Shown here: piece after piece, positions 1-5,589 of the stretch
Layout of the letters: each line of letters opens with the position of its first letter
How positions within the stretch are numbered: the stretch's first letter is position 1
Assembly: GCA_903901395.1 (NCBI GenBank)
Contig: CAIUQW010000145.1
Location: forward strand, 1 to 9,376
Origin: an uncultured Chlorobiales bacterium
GTDB lineage: Bacteria > Bacteroidota > Chlorobiia > Chlorobiales > Chlorobiaceae
Direction of reading: 5' to 3'
DNA: 9,376 nucleotides
Translations under genes and position numbers: made by a program
The notes under the pieces: generated by a model
Told to the model about the DNA's origin: nothing
What the model saw: only the letters and a program-made list of their open reading frames with translations
The model's database searches: none

Positions 1-563
1 ACGTGGTGCTCGACACCGGCATCGATCAGGAGGCGTGCCCCTACGATCTCGCGCCGACCACCTCGACCACGGCGATGCTCGCGATGGGCGACGCGCTGGC
101 GATCTGCCTCATGAAAAAGAAAAACTTCACCGACCAGGAGTTCGCCCTCACCCACCCCAAAGGCTCGCTTGGCAAGCAGCTCACGATGCACGTCGGCGAC
201 GTGATGGCCGCCGGAGAGGCGCTGCCCGTGGTCAGCGAAGAGGCGACCGTCTCCGGCCTCATCCTCGAAATGACCTCCAAACGCTACGGCGTCAGCGGCG
301 TGGTGGATGCGGAAGGCCGCCTCACCGGCATCTTCACCGACGGCGACCTGCGCAGACTGGTGCAAACCGGCGAGTCATTCCTCGACAAAAAAGCATCGGA
401 GGTGATGACCTCCAACCCGAAAACCGTCACCGCCGACATGATGGCTAAAGCCTGCCTCGAACTCCTCGAAACCTGGCGAATCACCCAGCTCATCGTGTGT
501 GATGAACAGAAACGCCCGGTTGGAATCGTACACATTCACGATCTGGTGACGCTGGGGTTGTAG
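1..563 (+). CDS. kdsD: Arabinose-5-phosphate isomerase, KdsD/KpsF/GutQ family (C-terminal part)
   Basis: This is the C-terminal 187 or so codons of a roughly 320-residue enzyme; the frame is open to the left edge, so the GTG at position 3 is an internal Val codon and not a start. The family interconverts D-ribulose 5-phosphate and D-arabinose 5-phosphate in the cytoplasm, the first step of Kdo synthesis for LPS. What is visible, counting from the codon at position 3: the end of the SIS sugar-phosphate domain with the APTTSTTAMLAMGDALA stretch (residues 17-33), the FALTHPKGSLGK motif with the conserved His (about 47-58), then two CBS domains (about 64-122 and 131-186). The N-terminal half of the SIS domain lies outside the window. 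No terminator hairpin is evident after the TAG. Family assignment is secure; the exact substrate (KdsD versus GutQ-like paralog) is inferred from the family. Confidence 0.9.
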   Translation, partial: VVLDTGIDQEACPYDLAPTTSTTAMLAMGDALAICLMKKKNFTDQEFALTHPKGSLGKQLTMHVGDVMAAGEALPVVSEEATVSGLILEMTSKRYGVSGVVDAEGRLTGIFTDGDLRRLVQTGESFLDKKASEVMTSNPKTVTADMMAKACLELLETWRITQLIVCDEQKRPVGIVHIHDLVTLGL

Positions 564-904
564 GAGAAAAGAAAAGGACGGGACGGACTTAGAGGACAAC
601 AAGGTCGAACACGAACGATATCAGAAATCAGGTTCAACTCCATTGAGCGACGAACGACGGAATAATTAAGTCAAAGACTCCTGCTGAGTTATTTTCAAAA
701 GTTGTGTTTGAAAGCATAGCCGAATGATCAGCGGCAAGTGCGACCTTGAGGAAAAACACAAGGAGCACAGCAGATGTTGACAGAAACCTCATCGATACTC
801 GAACTTCTCGGCAGGAAAAGCACCGGAAGTGGAACTACCGCCCGATGCATTTGGCGCAGTATTGCTATCTGTGGCAGACGGCATCCATTTCAACCTGCGG
901 CACG
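564..904. other. Intergenic stretch without a supportable intact gene
   Basis: This holds 341 bases between the isomerase gene and the MNT remnant. An ATG at 774 has a good upstream AAGGAG, but the frame gives only about 45 codons that I do not recognise. Another frame at about 826-925 reads EVELPPDAFGAVLL near its start, which faintly resembles the N-terminal end of MNT-type nucleotidyltransferases, and then runs to a stop without the GSR/DLD motifs. This fits a decayed gene, but the match is weak. Confidence 0.4.
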
Positions 905-1066
905 ATGAAGGCCGATTCAGCGCTTGATTGGAAACTTCTCGCCGAAATCAAGGAAATATTTCAGGAATCCGAATTGCCGTTCAGAGTAGATGTTTTGGAT
1001 TGGAATGATATTGCAGAATCATTCCGTAAAGCAATAGAAATATCCGGATTTGAGATATTGCCGTGA
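905..1066 (+). pseudogene. Remnant of an MNT-type (minimal) nucleotidyltransferase
   Basis: The open frame here, which extends upstream to a TTG at 746, is convincing only from the Met at 905 onward: ALDWKLLAEIKEIFQES followed by ELPFRVDVLDWNDIAESFRK and a hydrophobic C-terminus. That is the C-terminal half of the small MNT nucleotidyltransferases that often pair with HEPN proteins as antitoxin-like AMP-transferases. The N-terminal half, with the GSR-x-x-G and S-D-x-D-L metal-binding motifs needed for catalysis, is absent from this frame. The 50 codons upstream in the same frame do not resemble the family, and a short resembling piece lies in another frame. No HEPN partner is present. I call it a truncated, probably inactive gene that borders the accessory region. 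Confidence 0.6.
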
Positions 1067-1093
1067 ATATTGATTGGTTGTTTCGCTTCCTAT

Positions 1094-1143
1094 ATCTAAC
1101 GTGCAAGCTTAGGGGCGCGCCCCTCTGGAGCGACGGGTTAGCT
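1094..1143 (-). repeat. attC-like site closing cassette B
   Basis: Read on the - strand, the site runs from an R'' box AGCTAAC (1143-1137) to an R' box GTTAGAT (1100-1094) that fits the GTTRRRY core consensus. Between them is an imperfect stem whose centre is the perfect 14-base palindrome AGGGGCGCGCCCCT (1111-1124). It begins 2 bases after the stop of the 119-residue gene, as attC sites do. At 50 bp it is at the short end for attC. The R'' box is the exact complement of the GTTAGCT that opens the same cassette. The call rests on motifs and pairing only, not on a covariance-model score. Confidence 0.7.
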
Positions 1144-1145
1144 CG

Positions 1146-1505
1146 TTAAGCGCCGAAAACAGTTTTCGCCGCTAGTAGAGACCAGCCCATAGAAAACATT
1201 GGCTTCATCGGCTTCATTTGTTTCATACCCTTCATGGGTAGCATTTGCTTCATGCCTTTCATTGGCTTCATTTGTTTCATGGGCTTCATCGGCCCGCCAG
1301 CAGCGCCATCGGTAAACAACAAGGTATTGCCGCTGGGATCAAGAATTGCACCGTTATGAAAATAGCCAACGTGGCGACCGTCAAAGCCGTAAATTGAATC
1401 ACCATCAAGGTATGCAATGGGCGTACCGCCAAACGTGTAGATTGTTTGCCCATCGTCAGAGTAAGCGTATGGCTTGCCAGATTGGTCGTAGAAATCAAGA
1501 GACAT
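1146..1505 (-). CDS. 4-fold beta-flower type protein with Met-Lys-x triplet tail
   Basis: The product has 119 residues with no signal peptide. Residues 5-68 form four consecutive 16-residue repeats, each with a pattern like IY-x-x-x-G-x-x-x-x-Y-x-D-G; the last copy is the most diverged. This matches what I recall as the bacterial '4-fold beta flower' domain; the family name is from memory. Residues 73-106 are a tail with Met at exactly every third position (12 Met), mostly as MKP, MKQ and MKG triplets, followed by MGWS. As I recall, relatives have a comparable Lys/Pro triplet tail, commonly with Val in place of Met. The biochemical function is unknown. The start is the ATG at 1505, with AAGGAGG about 6 bases upstream. 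It lies in the - strand cassette array downstream of the radical SAM gene. Confidence 0.82.
   Translation of the reverse strand: MSLDFYDQSGKPYAYSDDGQTIYTFGGTPIAYLDGDSIYGFDGRHVGYFHNGAILDPSGNTLLFTDGAAGGPMKPMKQMKPMKGMKQMLPMKGMKQMKPMKPMFSMGWSLLAAKTVFGA
1188..1289 (-). repeat. 9-bp tandem repeat encoding the M-x-x tail
   Basis: This stretch holds about eleven in-frame 9-base units (consensus on the + strand close to ggcttcatt) that encode residues 73-106 of the beta-flower protein. The period is perfect, with no codon gained or lost. Units differ at the third residue (Pro, Gln or Gly) and a few silent sites. One unit reads MLP in place of MKP, and the last is MFS. Confidence 0.9.
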
Positions 1506-1522
1506 GCATCCTCCTTATTAAG

Positions 1523-1584
1523 AGCTAACGCTAAGCATCAGCGGCGCGCGCCTTTTGCGCGTCCGTTGGATGCGCTCGTTAGGC
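1523..1584 (-). repeat. attC-like site closing cassette A
   Basis: On the - strand this runs from R'' GCCTAAC (1584-1578) to R' GTTAGCT (1529-1523), 62 bp in all. The arms pair well: CTAACG, GCATC, CGG and CGCGC blocks on one side match the other in order, with single-base bulges and an AAAA loop, as in folded attC. R'' fits RYYYAAC exactly; R' has C in place of the third purine of GTTRRRY. It starts 33 bases after the stop of the radical SAM gene. Its R'' is the exact complement of the GTTAGGC core at 3372-3366 that opens the cassette. Confidence 0.75.
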
Positions 1585-1617
1585 AGCAATGAGTTAAACC
1601 GCACCCTAGTCACGCTA

Positions 1618-3024
1618 CTAGTGAAATATTGATGGAATAGTTATAGAAAGTCTGTTTTCGGCAGGAACATGCTCCATGCCTTTCATCCAAAGGTTTGCCG
1701 GAATGGCCATTCGATGAACCCGTATGCCTGGACCAGAAAACAGTCTTGTGGCGGGGCGCATGCTATCTTGACATATTTGACCAAGTGCTAGCTTGAAGAC
1801 GTTCTCATGCAAGAAGCACTCGTGACTGTCAACGCTAGTAATTGAGCCAGTCCCTCTAAGATTCCTAACCGGACAGCCACCACCACAGGCGTATTTCGCA
1901 ACACACTTGGCACAATCATTCATTGAGTTCTGTGACCTGAAATCACGTAGAACAGAGACAAGATGGCTTCTATCCGCCCCCGCATTCTCTATTCCGTGGG
2001 CAGCCAGCTCGTGACAGGCGTCTTGTATTTCGAGGCAGCGACTTAGTTCGCCATTTGGGGTGACGACAGCCCGATTCGCAGTGTGAGCATCGCAATAAAC
2101 AGACGAGGGCTTAAGAAAATTCATAAAGTAGGAACTCGTTAGGCGAATGCCGCAGTCAGACGCCACTGTAAGCGCACTCGCGAAGTTATCAAGGTACACA
2201 TTTTGCTCAGGTCTACGAAGTAGACCATGGGAAACGTCGTCTCCTCGACCCGCACGACCTGCATATGTCATGGGTTCGAAATGAAGCACTGGGGCACCTA
2301 GCCCAGCGTAATAAGATGTGATTTCTGCCAATTTCCCTACTGTTCTATCTGTTACAGTGCTTCGAATCTTAAAACTCTGCGTCGTTCGCGAAAGCGTTTT
2401 AATGGTTCTTTCCACAATGTGTGAAGTTCGTCCATTTCCACAAGTGGGTCGCTGAAAATCCTGATCATCGGGAAGACCGTCGGCAGATATCATTATGTCA
2501 AAGCCATTGTCGGCAAGGAACTTGGCGTCATCAACTGATACTACCCCGTGGGTAGTTATGCCAAAAGTAACTTTCTTATCTGACAGCAACTTTCCCGAGC
2601 GGACTTGATCAACGATGTCCTTTATCGTCTTGATCGCGAGCGTCGGTTCTCCACCGAAGAACGTAACTGATACTGATTTCTTTTCTTCAACCCCTGACAG
2701 GCCGCGCAATACATCTAGAGCCATTTTTTCACTCATTTGATGCGGCCTATTTCCGGCATCAGTGAAGCAATACTTGCACCGCAGGTTGCAGTCGGTAGTA
2801 ACGATTAGAGTGATATCAATATGATCTTGCGCAAGCGGCCCCTGAGTTGATGGTGTGCCTAAGAAGGAGAATTGTTCTAACGCGGCGTGAACGGCATTGG
2901 ATTTGAGTGCCCCCTTATTAACCAGTGCCACAAGATAGGCGTATGGGGAGAAAACCGCAATCGTTTGGTCATCTAGGTCAATGAACGGTAATTCCTTGAA
3001 CAGGCCTTGCGTTGAGTAAGTCAT
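1618..3024 (-). CDS. Radical SAM/SPASM domain protein, probable peptide-modifying enzyme
   Basis: The product has 468 residues. The radical SAM core (about 68-300) has the CxxxCxxC cluster motif (Cys79, Cys83, Cys86), which binds the 4Fe-4S cluster that cleaves S-adenosylmethionine, and a GGEP motif at 124-127. The SPASM region (about 311-403) shows the full canonical cysteine set for two auxiliary clusters: Cys311-x13-Gly325-x4-Cys330, then Cys371-x2-Cys374-x5-Cys380-x3-Cys384 and Cys403. SPASM enzymes mostly modify ribosomal peptides or, in the anSME branch, protein Cys or Ser. A 65-residue N-terminal extension and a 60-residue C-terminal extension are not recognised. The start is the ATG at 3024 with GGGAG 8 bases upstream. 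It lies 32 bases after the 73-residue peptide gene, the likely substrate or partner. The reaction and exact subfamily are unknown to me. Confidence 0.88.
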   Translation of the reverse strand: MTYSTQGLFKELPFIDLDDQTIAVFSPYAYLVALVNKGALKSNAVHAALEQFSFLGTPSTQGPLAQDHIDITLIVTTDCNLRCKYCFTDAGNRPHQMSEKMALDVLRGLSGVEEKKSVSVTFFGGEPTLAIKTIKDIVDQVRSGKLLSDKKVTFGITTHGVVSVDDAKFLADNGFDIMISADGLPDDQDFQRPTCGNGRTSHIVERTIKTLSRTTQSFKIRSTVTDRTVGKLAEITSYYAGLGAPVLHFEPMTYAGRAGRGDDVSHGLLRRPEQNVYLDNFASALTVASDCGIRLTSSYFMNFLKPSSVYCDAHTANRAVVTPNGELSRCLEIQDACHELAAHGIENAGADRSHLVSVLRDFRSQNSMNDCAKCVAKYACGGGCPVRNLRGTGSITSVDSHECFLHENVFKLALGQICQDSMRPATRLFSGPGIRVHRMAIPANLWMKGMEHVPAENRLSITIPSIFH

Positions 3025-3056
3025 GCGATTTTCTCCCAGTGAACGAATTTCTGAAG

Positions 3057-3278
3057 TTAGTCTTTACAGACCATGCTAGCTTCCAACAAGGCTTTATTGT
3101 CCGCGCCCATTTCGACAGATTGAACACTGAGTCGAATGGGTAAATGATCCCTATCAATGTTCATTTCAAATTCTTGTCGATACGGAGTCGGTGGTGTTAT
3201 GCCACTCTTTTGTGATGCCGTAATCACATCGTTTGATGGGTTGATTTCGATTGTCACTTTCATTACTGCGTCAGTCAT
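3057..3278 (-). CDS. Small protein, candidate substrate or partner of the radical SAM enzyme
   Basis: The product has 73 residues. I chose the ATG at 3278 over the longer open frame (105 codons, from 3374) because AAGGAG stands 7 bases upstream and the extra N-terminal residues look like untranslated leader. The N-terminal part (MTDAVMKVTIEINPSNDV) alternates hydrophobic and polar residues, suggesting a beta strand. A TPPTPY stretch follows at residues 28-33, then a Met/Asp-rich region, and the protein ends MVCKD with a single Cys at 71. No signal peptide, membrane segment or Gly-Gly leader-cleavage site is seen. I do not recognise the family. Position directly before a SPASM radical SAM gene, in the same cassette, is the only reason to propose it as substrate; a small folded partner protein is equally possible. 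Confidence 0.7.
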   Translation of the reverse strand: MTDAVMKVTIEINPSNDVITASQKSGITPPTPYRQEFEMNIDRDHLPIRLSVQSVEMGADNKALLEASMVCKD

Positions 3279-3365
3279 GGCTTTTCTCCTTAGTGGAAAA
3301 TGATTGTCGGCTACCTTATCGCCTTGCTGTCTCCACTGTAGCCGGAGGTGGAGTAGGTTCTTTCT

Positions 3366-3372
3366 GCCTAAC
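3366..3372 (-). other. Lone integron core site opening cassette A
   Basis: On the - strand this is GTTAGGC, a perfect GTTRRRY core. It lacks the long folded arm expected if another attC lay upstream. Just ahead of it on the - strand is GTCTAAAC, separated by about 4 bases, which could be the opposing half-box of a simple attI-like site. The 9-mer TCTGCCTAA that includes this core recurs at 3387-3395. Because the integrase gene is absent, it may be an eroded attI or a secondary site used by an integrase acting in trans. Confidence 0.5.
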
Positions 3373-3377
3373 AATGT

Positions 3378-3533
3378 TTAGACTGATCTGCCTAATCCAG
3401 AAAAGGCAGAAAGCTTCTTTCTGTATAAGACAACCCCATAACCATACTTACAGACCAGCCAATTGATTATTTATATATAACTTAACCACATTAACAATCA
3501 TTTAAACCTGTCGGTTTATACAGATCAGTCTAA
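3378..3533. repeat. 156-bp segment bounded by a 13-bp inverted repeat
   Basis: TTAGACTGATCTG at 3378-3390 is exactly inverted as CAGATCAGTCTAA at 3521-3533. The interior is AT-rich and non-coding. No clear target-site duplication flanks it. Read on the - strand, the right end extends to GTTAGAC (3534-3528), a perfect integron core, and the left end to GTCTAAA, so the pair may be cassette-boundary sequence and not the ends of a small transposon. Confidence 0.5.
3470..3497 (-). promoter_or_regulatory. Candidate promoter reading into cassette A
   Basis: On the - strand TTGTTA (3497-3492) and TATAAA (3475-3470) are 16 bases apart, a partial match to sigma-70 type boxes in an AT-rich patch. Transcription would start near 3463, about 90 bases before the core site and about 185 before the peptide gene, and it would serve both cassettes. 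AT-rich sequence gives such matches by chance, so this is tentative. Confidence 0.3.
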
Positions 3534-3752
3534 CCCGGCAAGGTTCAGGCATCGCTCAAAGAACGCATCACGCAAGTTAATCAGTAACCGTAGAATCAAA
3601 GCACCAGTCAGTAATTTCGTCGCTCGTGTAACATCAGATCAGTTCTGCTCATTCGGAAGGCCGTCTCGTGAGGGGTACTGAGTAAGCCCGGCGGCGAGGC
3701 TTACGATTTATATGTACGAAAATTACGAGAGTATCTCAAGCATAAACTGAAT

Positions 3753-3777
3753 AAAAGATGCCAAGCTGGAGCATGGC
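3753..3777 (-). terminator. Possible terminator of recN
   Basis: GCCAAGCT/AGCATGGC (3760-3777) forms a hairpin with one mismatch, 22 bases after the recN stop on the - strand, followed by ATCTTTTATT. The T run is short. Two direct copies of CCCAGGTT (3781-3788 and 3792-3799) lie between it and the stop. It could equally be part of a dispersed repeat. Confidence 0.4.
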
Positions 3778-3799
3778 GTTCCCAGGTTGCTCCCAGGTT

Positions 3800-5506
3800 T
3801 CACGCCGACCTTCCTGCCTCTATCAGCTCCTCGGCGAGCTTGCGTGATGATTCGGAGATGGTTTCGCCGCTGAAGAGGCGGGCGACCTCTTCCACGCGCC
3901 GGGCGTCGTCGAGCGGGGTGACGCCGGTGAATGTTCGCTCGCCTTCGATGCGCTTCATGACCGCCAGGTGCAGGTCGCCCATCGCGGCGATCTGGGGGAG
4001 GTGGGTGATGGCCATGATCTGGTGCATCCGCGAGAGGCGCTTGAGGCTGAAGCCGACCGATTGCGCCACCTTGCCGCTGATGCCGGTGTCGATTTCGTCG
4101 AATACGAGAATCGGCAGCTCCGCCGAGCGGGCGAGAGCGCTTTTCATGGCGAGCATCACGCGCGAAATTTCACCGCCGGAGGCCACCTTCGCGAGCGGTT
4201 TCGGCGATTCGCCGAGGTTGGTCGAGATCATGAACTCGACGCGGTCGCAGCCGTTGTCGAACGCCTTGAAGCGCGTGCCGTCGATCTCGATGTCGCCGTC
4301 CGGCGCGGCTTCGCGGGTGAAGCGCACTTCGAACGCGCTGCGAGGAATGCCGAGCGTGGCGAGGCCAGCCATGATCTCCTGTTCGAGCCGCCGGGCGGCT
4401 TCGCGGCGATGCTCCGAAAGCGTGCCCGCCGAGGCGGAGAGCGCCGTTCGCGCCTTCCGGATGTCGGCCTCGATGGCCGCAAGTTCGCCCGCCACATTCT
4501 CCTCCAGCGACAACTCTTCGGAGAGCTGGTCGCGCAGGGCGATCAGTTCGTCAATGCTTTTGCCGTGTTTTTTGCCGAGCCGTTGCAGGAGCAATTGCCG
4601 CTCGCGCAGCTCTTCGAGTCGGTCGCGGTTGAACTCGATGCCGCCGGTGTAGCGCCCCACGAAGCGGTTCAGCTCCTCGACCGTCGAGGTTGCGCCGCGC
4701 AGCTCTTCGAGGTACGGCTCGAAACGCGGGTCGATGGCCGCGAGCTTTTCGAGCAGATGTACCGACGAGGCGAGGGTCGAGTAGGCCGAGCTTTCCGATT
4801 CGTACAGGTTTTCGCCCAGCTCCGTGCCGAGGCTGTAGAGCGTTTCGGCGTTTTCGAGCAGGTTGATCTCCTCGTCGATGGCTCGCTCCTCGCCCGCGAC
4901 GAGCGCCGCCGCGTCGAGTTCGCGGTACTGATAGTCGATGAAGTCGCGCTTCTCGCGTAGATCATCGGCGCGTTCGGTGAGGCTGTGCAGCTCGCGGCGC
5001 AGCTTGCGGTACTCTTCGAGGGTGTTGCGGTACTGCGCGGTTTCGGCGTGCAGAAGGCCGAATCCGTCGAGCATTCCGGCGTGGGTTTCAGCGTGCAACA
5101 GAAGCTGGTGATCGTGCTGGCCGTGGAGATCGACGAGCTGCTGTCCCACTCGTTTCAGCAGCGCGACCGTGCATGGCGTGTCGTTGATGAAGCAGCGCGA
5201 CTGGCCGCTCGCCGAAATGTCGCGACGCAGGATGATCTCCTCGGTGCGCTCGATCTCTTCCTCATCGAGCATTGCGCCGATGCTTTCGTAGTGCTCGCCG
5301 CCGAAAACCGCTTCGATCACCGCCTTCGACGCGCCGCCGCGCACCACCTCCGCGCTCGCCCGTTCGCCAAGCACCATGTTGAGCGCCCCCATCAGGATCG
5401 ACTTGCCCGCGCCGGTCTCGCCGGTGATGATGGTCAAGCCGGGCGCGAAGCTGACCGAAAGTTCGTCGATAAGCGCGAAATCCCTGACGTAGAGGCTTTT
5501 GAGCAT
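3800..5506 (-). CDS. recN: DNA repair ATPase RecN
   Basis: The product has 568 residues, the normal length for RecN, an SMC-like ATPase that helps repair double-strand breaks by holding DNA ends and assisting RecA. The N-terminus is typical (MLKSLYVRDFALIDELSVSF), with Walker A GETGAGKS at 29-36. The middle (about 150-390) is charged and helical, fitting the coiled-coil arms. The ABC signature SGGE is at 443-446, Walker B LVFDE at about 467-471 with its D-loop IDTGISG, and the switch His is in ITHLPQIA. All catalytic parts are present. The ATG at 5506 gives the canonical N-terminus although no strong Shine-Dalgarno precedes it. It lies 83 bases after the lipoprotein gene on the same strand. 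No SOS box was identified. Confidence 0.97.
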   Translation of the reverse strand: MLKSLYVRDFALIDELSVSFAPGLTIITGETGAGKSILMGALNMVLGERASAEVVRGGASKAVIEAVFGGEHYESIGAMLDEEEIERTEEIILRRDISASGQSRCFINDTPCTVALLKRVGQQLVDLHGQHDHQLLLHAETHAGMLDGFGLLHAETAQYRNTLEEYRKLRRELHSLTERADDLREKRDFIDYQYRELDAAALVAGEERAIDEEINLLENAETLYSLGTELGENLYESESSAYSTLASSVHLLEKLAAIDPRFEPYLEELRGATSTVEELNRFVGRYTGGIEFNRDRLEELRERQLLLQRLGKKHGKSIDELIALRDQLSEELSLEENVAGELAAIEADIRKARTALSASAGTLSEHRREAARRLEQEIMAGLATLGIPRSAFEVRFTREAAPDGDIEIDGTRFKAFDNGCDRVEFMISTNLGESPKPLAKVASGGEISRVMLAMKSALARSAELPILVFDEIDTGISGKVAQSVGFSLKRLSRMHQIMAITHLPQIAAMGDLHLAVMKRIEGERTFTGVTPLDDARRVEEVARLFSGETISESSRKLAEELIEAGRSA

Positions 5507-5589
5507 GGGATAAAAAGGTTCGGGTAAATCCGGCGGCCAAACGCCTGTAAGATAACGCTAAAAGCGCGTGTTGAAAAACGTTTGCCGCG

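Larger units (their letters stand above)
1100..1528 (-). mobile_element. Integron-type gene cassette B (beta-flower protein)
   Basis: This is a cassette-like unit of about 429 bp, bounded by the expected G/TT crossover points at 1529/1528 and 1100/1099 on the - strand. It contains one gene that fills almost the whole unit: the start codon lies about 20 bases inside the leading core, and the stop is directly followed by the attC-like site. This compact layout is the hallmark of integron cassettes. There is no promoter of its own, so expression would depend on read-through from cassette A or beyond. Confidence 0.68.
1529..3371 (-). mobile_element. Integron-type gene cassette A (peptide plus radical SAM/SPASM)
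   Basis: The unit is about 1843 bp on the - strand, from the lone core GTTAGGC (crossover 3372/3371) to the crossover in the downstream attC-like site (1529/1528). It carries two tandem genes in the same direction as the cassette. The 88 bases between the cassette start and the first gene hold a strong ribosome site but no convincing promoter. It would be a fairly long cassette; most are under 1 kb. Base composition is visibly less GC-rich than recN or tilS. Confidence 0.65.
3373..3799. other. Gene-free, AT-rich to mixed stretch upstream of cassette A
   Basis: No credible gene is seen here on either strand. It holds a 13-bp inverted repeat pair (3378-3390 and 3521-3533), a 9-base echo CAGATCAGT at 3635-3643, small hairpins (CAGAAAG/CTTTCTG at 3407-3423; GTAAGCC/GGCTTAC at 3682-3704), a candidate - strand promoter near 3470-3497, and the hairpin just after recN. 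In integrons the integrase gene would sit here, divergent from the cassettes; none is present. Confidence 0.6.

Noticed and set aside
1094..1143. Reading the first palindromic site as a plain transcription terminator
   Set aside because: The stem is GC-rich, but there is no T run on either side, and the outer ATCTAAC/GTTAGCT boxes fit an attC site better.
1189..1300. 9-bp repeats read as a CRISPR array or minisatellite of non-coding origin
   Set aside because: Units are contiguous without spacers, in frame, and follow a well-formed domain and ribosome site, so they are coding.
3279..3374. N-terminal extension of the 73-residue protein (105-codon frame)
   Set aside because: A strong AAGGAG site stands right before the ATG at 3278, and the extra 32 residues lie over the integron core leader and look non-coding.
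3968..4960. Long + strand open frame (330 codons) opposite recN
   Set aside because: It is a shadow of recN: GC-rich antisense frame with Arg/Glu/Ala-rich composition and no recognisable motif, while recN on the other strand is complete with all ATPase motifs.
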